Shown: piece after piece, positions 53,761 through 60,942 of the stretch
Layout of the letters: each line of letters opens with the position of its first letter
How positions within the stretch are numbered: the first letter of the stretch is position 1
Origin: Novosphingobium album (ex Liu et al. 2023)
GTDB taxonomy: Bacteria > Pseudomonadota > Alphaproteobacteria > Sphingomonadales > Sphingomonadaceae
Assembly: GCF_029076845.1 (NCBI RefSeq)
Contig: NZ_JARESE010000028.1
Coordinates: 62,001 to 126,000, forward strand
DNA length: 64,000 nt
Reading direction: 5' to 3'
Notes under the pieces: generated by a model
What the model was told of the DNA's origin: nothing
The model's database searches: none
The model's input: the letters and a program-made list of their open reading frames with translations, nothing else
Position numbers and translations under genes: made by a program

Positions 53761-54954
53761 ATGAACGCTGAGCATCGCTGGCTCGAAACCTACCCGGAGC
53801 TGGGTTCCGGGCCGATTTCGACCGATCCCTACATCTCGCCCGAATGGTACGAGAAGGAAAAGGAGAAGATCTTCAAGAAGGTCTGGCTCTGTGTCGGCCG
53901 CGAGAACGAGATTCCCAAGGCCGGCGACTACAAGGTGAAGCGCATCGACGCGGCCGAGACCTCGGTCATCCTGATCCGGGGCAAGGACGGGCAAGTGCGC
54001 GCCTTCCACAATGCCTGCGCCCATCGCGGCAACACCGTCGTCACCGAGACGGGCTGCGAGACTTACGGCCGCAGCAAGGCGGCCGTCGTCACCTGCCGCT
54101 TCCACGGCTGGGTCTACGGCGCGGACGGCGCGCTCAAGAGCGTACCGAGCGAGGAGCGGTTCTATGCCTGCTTCGACAAGGCGCACAACGGCCTGACACC
54201 GATCAACCTGGGCATCTGGGAAGGCTTCCTGTTCATCAACGTGGCGCCCGAGCCGGACACCACGCTGGAGGAATTCCTGGGCGACTATGCCGGCCATTTC
54301 CGCGGCTTTCCCTACGACGCGCTGGATTACGGGTTCACCTATCGCACCGAGCTGGAGTGCAACTGGAAAGTCGCGCACGATGCCTTTGCTGAGGCCTATC
54401 ACGTCGATACGATCCACGCCGGGTCGTTCCCCAACGTGTTTTCCACCGGGCTGCAGAACGTGAAGCTGATGGGGCCGCACCGCACTTGCGCGGTGTGCCT
54501 CACGCTCGATGCCAAACCCACGCCGGTCTCCGCGATCGCCAACAAGATCGCCGGCGCCAGCCTGGTCTCGCAGCGCGGGGAATCGATGCTGCCGCCCGCG
54601 ATCAACCCGGACAAGCGCAGCGATTTCGCCTTCGAGCTGAGCGTGATCTTCCCCAACACGCTGCTGCACATTTCCGAAGGCATCTGGTTCACCCACCAGT
54701 TCTGGCCGATCGCGCACAATCGCACGCTCTGGGAAGGCCGCTACTACGTGAAAGCGCCGCGCACCAATTCGGAGCGCTGGGCGATCGAGCACGCGATGAC
54801 GCTGCAGCGCAACGCCTGGCTGGAAGACACCGCCACCATGGAAGACACCCAGCGCGCCATGCAATCGCGCGCCAAGACCCTTCAGTACCTGCAGGACGAC
54901 GAGATCCTGATCCGCCACGGCGCGGCGATCGTCGACCAGTACGTCAACGCCTGA
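53761..54954 (+). CDS. Rieske oxygenase alpha subunit, module 2
   Basis: A 397-residue ring-hydroxylating oxygenase large subunit. The Rieske centre is CAHRGN ... CRFHGW (Cys86, His88, Cys112, His115). Catalytic iron ligands are in NWKVAHDAFAEAYHVDTIHA (His214, His219), and the late LEDTATMED block is shared with module 1. Hence modules 1 and 2 are closer to each other than to module 3. It lies 40 bases after the amidase and is followed by the small protein, NTF2-like and Rieske ferredoxin genes, the most complete oxygenase set in the window. The reductase is missing. Confidence 0.94.
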   Translation: MNAEHRWLETYPELGSGPISTDPYISPEWYEKEKEKIFKKVWLCVGRENEIPKAGDYKVKRIDAAETSVILIRGKDGQVRAFHNACAHRGNTVVTETGCETYGRSKAAVVTCRFHGWVYGADGALKSVPSEERFYACFDKAHNGLTPINLGIWEGFLFINVAPEPDTTLEEFLGDYAGHFRGFPYDALDYGFTYRTELECNWKVAHDAFAEAYHVDTIHAGSFPNVFSTGLQNVKLMGPHRTCAVCLTLDAKPTPVSAIANKIAGASLVSQRGESMLPPAINPDKRSDFAFELSVIFPNTLLHISEGIWFTHQFWPIAHNRTLWEGRYYVKAPRTNSERWAIEHAMTLQRNAWLEDTATMEDTQRAMQSRAKTLQYLQDDEILIRHGAAIVDQYVNA

Positions 54955-54970
54955 AAGCGGAGCGATACCG

Positions 54971-55342
54971 ATGCCTGAACCGACCCTGCCCGAAGGCTTT
55001 GCCGAGCTTGCCCCGTGCCTTGACTGGGCACTGCCCACCGCCGACCAGCGGCAGGCCCGGCGGCTGGCCGCGACCAGCGCCGAGCTGAGCGCCTTCTACG
55101 AAGCGGTCCTGCCACGGCTGGAAGACATCCTGGCCGCCGTCGATGCCTTCCCGCTCGGCGCGCTGCCCGAAACCCACCAGCCGCTTTACAGCCTCGCGCT
55201 GGCGATGGCCGAAGTGGCGCCGCACATCGAGCTTTACGGCGGCAGCGTGGGCGTGCCCTATGCCTTCGAGGAAACGCGCTTCGTCGCGGTGCATGGCGAC
55301 CAGCCGACCTGGCGGGGCCTTCAGCCGATGGCGACGCCCTGA
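54971..55342 (+). CDS. Small Rieske-associated protein, module 2
   Basis: A 123-residue homologue of the module 1 protein: LPEGFAELAPCLDWALPTAD at the start, AFYEAVLPRLEDILAAV in the middle, ALAMAEVAPHIELYGGS and ETRFVAVHGDQPTW at the end. It starts 16 bases after the alpha-subunit stop and ends 2 bases before the NTF2-like gene. As in the other copies there is no metal or nucleotide motif; a mostly helical fold is expected. The tight placement with the alpha subunit in all three modules argues for a direct role with it. Confidence 0.86.
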   Translation: MPEPTLPEGFAELAPCLDWALPTADQRQARRLAATSAELSAFYEAVLPRLEDILAAVDAFPLGALPETHQPLYSLALAMAEVAPHIELYGGSVGVPYAFEETRFVAVHGDQPTWRGLQPMATP

Positions 55343-55344
55343 GC

Positions 55345-55833
55345 ATGGCCGGCCCGCTCACCACCGGGGAGCGGCTGGCCCGGCTGGAAGCGCGCGCCGA
55401 GATCACCGACCTCGTCGCGCGTTACGCCCATGGCGCCGACCACAAGAACGATCCCGCCATCCTTGGCCCGCTGTTCGCCCCGGACGGGGTGTGGACGGCG
55501 GAAGGCTTCGGCGATCTGCGCGGGCGCGAGGCGATCGCCGCCGGCCTTGCCGAGATCGCGGCGAGCCGCATCCTCTGGTCGATCCACTACATGGTCTCGC
55601 CCCACGTCGTGCTGGGCGATGATGCCGCCACCGCGCGCTGCCACTGGTACTTGTGGGAGCTGTGCACCGTAGCCGAGGAATCCGGGCCGACCGACAGCTG
55701 GTTCGGCGGCTGGTACAACAGCGAACTGGCGCTGACGGATGAGGGCTGGCGCTTCACCCGCGTCGAACTCGAAGTCCGCCTGCAAGGCGAGGCAATGCCC
55801 CCATGGACACTCAAGAAAGCTATCCCGGCGTGA
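55345..55833 (+). CDS. NTF2/SnoaL-like protein, possible beta subunit
   Basis: A 162-residue cone-fold protein with the same strand pattern as the module 1 gene: RLARLEARAEITDLVARYAH, LFAPDGVWTAEGFGDLRGRE, WSIHYMVSPHVVLGDD and WRFTRVELEV. Its N-terminus is typical of SnoaL_4 proteins. Its size and position suit a dioxygenase beta subunit. It overlaps the ferredoxin gene by 31 bases if the ferredoxin starts at 55803, or by 4 bases (GTGA) if that gene starts at 55830. Confidence 0.85.
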   Translation: MAGPLTTGERLARLEARAEITDLVARYAHGADHKNDPAILGPLFAPDGVWTAEGFGDLRGREAIAAGLAEIAASRILWSIHYMVSPHVVLGDDAATARCHWYLWELCTVAEESGPTDSWFGGWYNSELALTDEGWRFTRVELEVRLQGEAMPPWTLKKAIPA

Positions 55834-56135
55834 CGATCAGGCTTTGTGCGACAAGCGATATCCCCGAAGGCGAAGTGCTGCGCGTCGATCTCGACGACGG
55901 GCGCGCGCTGGCGGTCTACCACTGGGAAGGCCAGTTCTTCGCCACCGACGACTTGTGCACGCATGGCGATGCCTCGCTGTCCGAGGGCGAGATCGAGGAC
56001 GGCCGGATCCTGTGCCCGTTCCACATGGGCAGCTTCGACATACGCACGGGCGAGGCTGTGGCCGCGCCCTGCTCGATCGCGGTGCGCACCTATCCGCTGA
56101 CGACGCGCGAGGGCGAGGTCTTCCTCGTCGACTGA
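55803..56135 (+). CDS. Rieske [2Fe-2S] ferredoxin
   Basis: A 110-residue Rieske ferredoxin, the electron carrier to the oxygenase. Cluster ligands are in DDLCTHGDASLSEGE (Cys52, His54) and ILCPFHMGSFDIRTG (Cys71, His74). The ATG at 55803 is used; GTG 55830, which overlaps the previous stop, is an alternative. It is the only ferredoxin gene in the window, so it may serve all three Rieske alpha subunits. No partner ferredoxin reductase is seen here. Followed by a strong terminator. Confidence 0.95.
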   Translation: MDTQESYPGVTIRLCATSDIPEGEVLRVDLDDGRALAVYHWEGQFFATDDLCTHGDASLSEGEIEDGRILCPFHMGSFDIRTGEAVAAPCSIAVRTYPLTTREGEVFLVD

Positions 56136-56167
56136 CGGCGCGCCGGCTTATCCCGACCACCCACTTC

Positions 56168-56196
56168 CCGGCGGCCGCGCGCCGCCGGTCTTTTTT
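56168..56196 (+). terminator. Rho-independent terminator of Rieske module 2
   Basis: CCGGCGG (56168-56174) and CCGCCGG (56182-56188) form the stem, followed by TCTTTTTT. It lies between the ferredoxin gene and the convergent AraC regulator. Confidence 0.88.
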
Positions 56197-56201
56197 CGCG
56201 T

Positions 56202-57230
56202 TCAGTGCCGGCCGGTGCGCTTGAGCGTTGCCGAAGGCCGTTCCCCGAACCGTTCGAGGTAATCGCGCGCGAACTTCGACAAGTGGGTGAAGCCGCAGGC
56301 CAGCGCCACTTCGGTGACGGTCAGGCCGTCGTCCGCCGCCGAGCGCAATTGCCGGTGGGCCAGTTCCAGCCGATGGCTTTTCAGGTAGTTCATCGGCGTC
56401 GTATCGCGAAACCGGCGGAATCCCGCGTGCAGCGACCGCGCCGACACGCCCGATACGGCGATCATCTCGTCCAGCGTGATCGCATCGCAGGCGTGCTGGT
56501 GGATGAATTCCTCGACCCGGCGGACGTAATAGGGCGCCGGGGTGAAGGCCGGGGCATCGAACAGGTCGATATGGTTGTGCGGCACCGCGGCCAGCAGCAG
56601 GCGCTGCAGCGCCTGTTCCACCGCCCCGGCGGCACGCGCGTGGCTGAAGCCGGAAATGCCCTCGTCCAGATCGTCGCAGACGGTGCGCACCAGATGCGCG
56701 AAAGCCGCCGCCGCGCCTTCCAGCCGCACCGGCCGGGGCGAGAAATGCAGCTCTCCGGGGCGAAAGCCAAGCTCTTGCGCCAGCAGCGCCTCAAGCCCGT
56801 CCTTGTCGACCTTCACGGTGAAATGCTTGTAGCCGTCGCCAAAGGTCTGGCGCACGCGTGCCTTGGGATTGAGCACGCACATCTCGCCCGGATGCAGCAC
56901 GAAAGTCGCCTTGTCCTGCGTGATCTCGGCCACCCCGGCGAGCGAGAACTGCACGAGGTACAGCGCGTCCATCGGTGGGATGTTCACCACCACCTTGCCA
57001 TAGGGATTGCCATAATCGGTGGCGTTGAACGTCAGCGACTTGAGCGAGGCCTGGTGATGGCGGAAATCGATCGGCGGGCTGCCGCCATCGATGCGCAAGT
57101 CATGCGGACAGAACATCTGGCACATGTGCTGGTGCACTTCGTTGATATCCCGCGTCACCAGGCGGGCCATGCTGGGCAGCGGCATGGCCGTGCCGTCCCA
57201 GCGGCGATGCGTTTCGGCGTACATCATCAT
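56202..57230 (-). CDS. AraC-family transcriptional regulator
   Basis: A 342-residue regulator. The N-terminal cupin-like sensor domain (AraC_binding_2 type, about residues 50-210) includes LHPGEMCVLNPKARVRQTFG. The C-terminal AraC DNA-binding domain (about 235-335) has ITLDEMIAVSGVSARSLHAG and VTEVALACGFTHLSKFARDY. This domain order is typical of XylS-like activators of aromatic catabolism. Three consecutive ATG codons begin at 57230. It follows the racemase-like gene by 7 bases, so they form one transcript, between Rieske modules 2 and 3. Confidence 0.92.
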   Translation of the reverse strand: MMMYAETHRRWDGTAMPLPSMARLVTRDINEVHQHMCQMFCPHDLRIDGGSPPIDFRHHQASLKSLTFNATDYGNPYGKVVVNIPPMDALYLVQFSLAGVAEITQDKATFVLHPGEMCVLNPKARVRQTFGDGYKHFTVKVDKDGLEALLAQELGFRPGELHFSPRPVRLEGAAAAFAHLVRTVCDDLDEGISGFSHARAAGAVEQALQRLLLAAVPHNHIDLFDAPAFTPAPYYVRRVEEFIHQHACDAITLDEMIAVSGVSARSLHAGFRRFRDTTPMNYLKSHRLELAHRQLRSAADDGLTVTEVALACGFTHLSKFARDYLERFGERPSATLKRTGRH

Positions 57231-57237
57231 GGTTTCG

Positions 57238-58002
57238 CTACCCCGTTCTGTTCTGCTTCTCCCAGGACGCTGCAAAGATGCCGTCCGCTGTGCGTTCCGG
57301 CGCTCGATAAGCTCGCTTGCTATGCGCAAGACCGAGATCGAGCAGCATTTCACAAGTCTTGAAACCCACCAAGCCCGGATTCAGCACCGGCACCGCAAGC
57401 CGCTCCGCCAGCCACGCGTGCGACTGGTGCATCGTCGTCGATCCCAGCACCAGCACATCGGCGCCATCCTCGTCCAGCGCGCGCCGGGCCGCGTCGAGCA
57501 GCAGCGGAAACACGCTGTCCTCCTTGCCCGCCAGCAACTCGGCGGTATCGGGCCGCACGCCGATCTCGCGGATCGAGGCCAGCCTGTGGGCCAGCCCCTG
57601 CTCGTGCAGCACCTTGTCATAGAGCCAGGCCCAGCGATCCCACATGCTGAGAATGGAGAAACGCTTCCCAAGCTGGCAGGCGAGATGATACGTCGCCTGC
57701 GCGGTGCCCACCACCGGGATCGTCAGCCGTGAACGCAACGCGGCAACGCCTGAATCGCTCATCGAATTGATGCAGACGGCGGCAAAGCCCTCCTCCTCGG
57801 CGCGCGCGCCCGCCTCCAGGCAGAAGGCATCGGCGATCGCGCCTTCATAAAGCGAATCGAGCGTGCCGCCGCCCCGCGCCGCGCAGCCGAATTCCACCGC
57901 GATGCCGGGATGCAGCAGACCGGGCGGGATCTGGCTGGCGAATGCCGCCAGCGCCGCTTGCGGCACGGGCACCGGCACGATCATCTTGACGCGACGCTTC
58001 AT
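57238..58002 (-). CDS. Asp/Glu/hydantoin racemase family protein
   Basis: A 254-residue protein of the Asp/Glu racemase superfamily. The two-cysteine active site is visible as VCINSMSDSGV, where the first Cys lies just before the usual position, and a C-terminal LVLGSTTMHQSHAWLAERL, where the expected second Cys appears replaced by Thr. The family includes racemases, maleate isomerase and arylmalonate decarboxylase, which can work with one cysteine. GGGAGGATC lies before the ATG at 58002. Paired with the AraC gene; a role in isomerising a ring-cleavage or side-chain product is only a guess. Confidence 0.82.
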   Translation of the reverse strand: MKRRVKMIVPVPVPQAALAAFASQIPPGLLHPGIAVEFGCAARGGGTLDSLYEGAIADAFCLEAGARAEEEGFAAVCINSMSDSGVAALRSRLTIPVVGTAQATYHLACQLGKRFSILSMWDRWAWLYDKVLHEQGLAHRLASIREIGVRPDTAELLAGKEDSVFPLLLDAARRALDEDGADVLVLGSTTMHQSHAWLAERLAVPVLNPGLVGFKTCEMLLDLGLAHSKRAYRAPERTADGIFAASWEKQNRTG

Positions 58003-58311
58003 CCGATCCTCCCGGAAGGTATTGTGCAAACCCTTGCGGCCTTCGCGCCAGGACAGCGCCGAAAGACGGAGAATTCTCAAGCAAAGCTGCGATTGCGACA
58101 GGGCGATGTCCAATACTCTATCGCCCATAAACCAGACCTGAAAGGTATGAAGCACGGCCATCGCGCCCTCGCCCCGGGATCGGCCCCCGGCCGCGCCGTA
58201 TTTCGCGCTCAGCGGCCATGCGCTGCACGGAAAGGATAGCGCGCACGGGGGCCGTGGCCGCAGCTTGGCGGCAGGGCCGGATGCACCGCCCCACCCCACA
58301 GAGAGGTTGTC
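58003..58311. promoter_or_regulatory. Divergent promoter region with inverted repeat
   Basis: This 309-base gap separates the racemase/AraC unit (-) from Rieske module 3 (+). GGGCGAT (58101-58107) and ATCGCCC (58120-58126) form a perfect 7-base inverted repeat with a 12-base spacer, a plausible regulator site. GAGAGGT at 58301-58307 is the ribosome binding site of the module 3 small protein. No gene is visible. Confidence 0.4.
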
Positions 58312-58668
58312 GTGACCGCGATACTGCCACCAGGATTCGAAGATCTCCTGCCGTTCATCGACTGGGCGCGCCCCACCGAGCTGGAGCGCAATTCGCGGCG
58401 CTGGTCCGCCTCGCTGGAGGAAAGCCAGGCGTTCTACGACACCATGCTGGGGCGCGGGCCGGACGCGCTAGAATATCTCGGCCAGTTCGCGCTCGCCGAT
58501 ATCGCCGGCGCCGATCGCACGCTGCTCGACATGTGCCTCGCGCTCGCCGAGTGTTCGGCCACGATCGAGATGTATGGCGAGCCCCGGCCCAAGTACGTTT
58601 TCCCCATCGCCCGTTTCGTGCCGACGCACGACGCCTGGGCGCTGGCCGGCACGGGAGCACGCGCATGA
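58312..58668 (+). CDS. Small Rieske-associated protein, module 3
   Basis: A 118-residue member of the same small family: LPPGFEDLLPFIDWARPTEL, QAFYDTMLGRGPDALEYL, LALAECSATIEMYGEPRP and IARFVPTHDAW. In this module it lies upstream of the alpha subunit rather than downstream, and its stop overlaps the alpha ATG (ATGA). The GTG at 58312 has GAGAGG upstream. It is the most divergent of the three copies, matching the divergence of the module 3 alpha subunit, as expected for co-evolving partners. Confidence 0.85.
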   Translation: MTAILPPGFEDLLPFIDWARPTELERNSRRWSASLEESQAFYDTMLGRGPDALEYLGQFALADIAGADRTLLDMCLALAECSATIEMYGEPRPKYVFPIARFVPTHDAWALAGTGARA

Positions 58669-59855
58669 CCACCGCGCCCTGCCGTTTCATGGACCGCTAT
58701 CCCGGGGAAGGCCGCGAGCCGGTCCCGGTCGAACGCTATACCTCGCCCGAATACTTCGCGCAGGAGCGCGAGCGCGTGTTCCGCCGCAAGTGGCTCAATG
58801 TCGGCAACGTGCTCCAGGCACCCAATCCGGGCGACTACTTCGTCGTCGATCTCAAGGTGCTCGATACCTCGCTGCTGGTGATCCACGGCAAGGACGGCCG
58901 CTTCCGCGCGTTCCACAACATGTGCTCGCATCGCGGCGCGCCGCTGGCCTGGGATGCGCAAGGTTCGTGCAAGGGCTACCTCTCGTGCCGCTTCCATGGC
59001 TGGGTCTATGACACCACCGGCAAGCTGGTGCACATTTCCGATGCCGAGAACTTCCCCGGCGTGAAGGCCGAGGACAACGGCCTGACGCCGGTGCATTGCG
59101 AGGTCTGGAAAAGCTTCGTCTTCGTCAATCTGGCGTCAACGCCCGAAGAAACGCTGGCGGAATACCTCGCCCCGGTTTCCGAGGAGATCGGCCGCTTCGA
59201 TTTCTCCGGCTTCACGCCCGCGTTCTCCTACCGCATCGACGAGGCGGTCAACTGGAAGACGCTGCAGGAAGCCCAGCTTGAAGGCTGGCACTTGCCCTAC
59301 CTTCACGAAAAGACGCTGGCGCGCGCGGTGAAAGTGGAAGGCAACCAGTATCGCCACGCCGCGATCGAGCTTTACGGGCTGCACGGGGTGCTCGGCTCGC
59401 CGCCGCCCGACAGCTTCACCCCGCCGCCCACCGCGATGCTCGCCAGCCGCTTCGGCACCGGCACGGTGCAGGCGTTCGGCGCGAAAGTGCAAAGCGAAGG
59501 CGAAGGCTATCGCTTCCGGGGCTCGTTCGATTTCTGGCACATCTTCCCCAACTTCTTCGTCGGGCTGCTGAACGGGCTCTACTTCACGTTCAACATCTGG
59601 CCGGTCGCGGTCGATCGCAGCGTCTGGGAGATCAAGGGTTACTATCCCCCGGTTCGCACGGCGGGCGAGCTGTTCGCGCGCGAATACTCGAAAGTGGGCC
59701 TGCGCGATCCGATGATGGAGGATTGCTTCACGCACGAGCTGATCTGCGCCCAGCTCAAGTCAGGGGCGAAGCGGCACATCCATTTCCAGGACGAGGAGAT
59801 CATGGCCCGCCACCTCGGCAACGGGGTGGACCTGTGCGTGCGCGGGCTGGTCTGA
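58665..59855 (+). CDS. Rieske oxygenase alpha subunit, module 3
   Basis: A 396-residue ring-hydroxylating oxygenase large subunit. The Rieske centre is CSHRGA ... CRFHGW (Cys87, His89, Cys108, His111). The catalytic iron region is NWKTLQEAQLEGWHLPYLHE (His209, His214), with Trp instead of the usual Tyr before the first His. It lacks the LEDTATMED block of modules 1 and 2 and has MMEDCFTHELICAQL instead. The ATG at 58665 is fixed by the overlap with the small protein gene; the longer upstream frame is not homologous. No NTF2-like gene accompanies it. Convergent with the LysR gene. Confidence 0.93.
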   Translation: MTTAPCRFMDRYPGEGREPVPVERYTSPEYFAQERERVFRRKWLNVGNVLQAPNPGDYFVVDLKVLDTSLLVIHGKDGRFRAFHNMCSHRGAPLAWDAQGSCKGYLSCRFHGWVYDTTGKLVHISDAENFPGVKAEDNGLTPVHCEVWKSFVFVNLASTPEETLAEYLAPVSEEIGRFDFSGFTPAFSYRIDEAVNWKTLQEAQLEGWHLPYLHEKTLARAVKVEGNQYRHAAIELYGLHGVLGSPPPDSFTPPPTAMLASRFGTGTVQAFGAKVQSEGEGYRFRGSFDFWHIFPNFFVGLLNGLYFTFNIWPVAVDRSVWEIKGYYPPVRTAGELFAREYSKVGLRDPMMEDCFTHELICAQLKSGAKRHIHFQDEEIMARHLGNGVDLCVRGLV

Positions 59856-59935
59856 GCCGGCCGCCGGCGCGCGCGGGGGCGACCATGGGAACCACCGCTC
59901 GCGGGCGCCCGCGCCGGTACGCCGGGCGCGCGGGC

Positions 59936-60841
59936 CTAGGCGTGCGGAGTGCCGGCGCGCGCGTGAAGCTCGCAGCCGATCTCGATCAGCCGGGCAAGCT
60001 CGCCGGAGATGTCGCCGGCGCGGTGGATCATCATGATCGGCGATCGCGCCGCGCTGTCGGCGATCGGCAGATAGGCGATATCGTCACGCCGCAGCCGCTG
60101 GACCGATTCGGGCACGATGCTGAGCCCGGCATGGGCCGCGACGAGCCCGATCGCGGTCTGCAACTCATGCACTTCGAGCAGGGCTTCGGGCTGCAGCCCC
60201 AGATCGTGGAAGATGCCCAGGATCTGGTCGGCATAGCTGGGCCGCGCCGGGCGCGGATAGACGATCAGCGGCTCGGCCAGCAGATCGGCCAGCCGCACCG
60301 GCGCACCGGGCAGGGCCAGCGGATGATCGGCCGGCACCACCGCGACCAGCGGCTCCTCGGCCAGCACGATGCGGCGGATCGCCGGGTCCTCGAACCGCAG
60401 GCGGCCGAAGCCGACATCGATGCGCCCTTCTTTCAACGCGGCGATCTGCTCGACGGTCGAGCATTCGATCACCGACACCTCGACCTGCCCGGCTCCGGCG
60501 CGGAACTGGCGGATCACTTCGGGCAACAGGCCGTAAAGCGTCGAGCCGACGAAGCCGATGACGAAGCGCCGCCGGCCGACTCCGGCAAGCTGGCGCATCA
60601 TCGTGCGGATCTGGTCGACGCCGGCCAGCACATGCACCGCGTGCTCATACAGCAGGCGCCCCGCCTCGGTCAGCCGCAGCGGGCGCGCCTCGCGATCGAG
60701 CAGTTGCGCGCCGAGTTCCTCCTCAAGCTGGCGGATCTGCCGGCTGAGCGGCGGCTGGGCGATGTTCAGCACTTCGGCCGCGCGGGTGAAGTTCTGCTCA
60801 TTGGCGACGGCGACGAAATAGCGAAGGTGACGCAGTTCCAT
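59936..60841 (-). CDS. LysR-family regulator, CatR/CatM-like
   Basis: A 301-residue LysR-type regulator. The N-terminal helix-turn-helix is MELRHLRYFVAVANEQNFTR AAEVLNIAQPPLSRQIRQLE (first 40 residues, shown in two parts), the form typical of the CatM/BenM/CatR group. The effector domain follows. It is divergent from catB with 101 bases between starts. The intergenic region has an ATAT-N7-GTAT site and a second, weaker one two turns away, so it very probably activates catBCA with muconate as coinducer, as known for this group. Confidence 0.93.
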   Translation of the reverse strand: MELRHLRYFVAVANEQNFTRAAEVLNIAQPPLSRQIRQLEEELGAQLLDREARPLRLTEAGRLLYEHAVHVLAGVDQIRTMMRQLAGVGRRRFVIGFVGSTLYGLLPEVIRQFRAGAGQVEVSVIECSTVEQIAALKEGRIDVGFGRLRFEDPAIRRIVLAEEPLVAVVPADHPLALPGAPVRLADLLAEPLIVYPRPARPSYADQILGIFHDLGLQPEALLEVHELQTAIGLVAAHAGLSIVPESVQRLRRDDIAYLPIADSAARSPIMMIHRAGDISGELARLIEIGCELHARAGTPHA

Positions 60842-60844
60842 ACT

Positions 60845-60880
60845 ATATCCAATTGGTATGACCCGTTACCAACACGGTCT
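60845..60880. promoter_or_regulatory. CatM/BenM-type operator pair
   Basis: ATAT-N7-GTAT at 60845-60859 is one base from the ATAC-N7-GTAT consensus known for BenM/CatM. TTAC-N7-GTCT at 60866-60880 is a weaker match starting exactly 21 bases (two turns) later. Both lie between the divergent lysR and catB starts. Confidence 0.7.
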
Positions 60881-60942
60881 TTGGCCCACCCCCAAACAAA
60901 CCATATGAAACCAAACGTTTCAAGGAAAAGTGCGGGGATGGT

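Noticed and set aside
59901..59935. Hairpin between Rieske module 3 and lysR as a terminator
   Set aside because: GCCCGCGCCGG/CCGGGCGCGCGGGC pairs only with bulges and has no T run; such GC-rich pairing is common by chance here.
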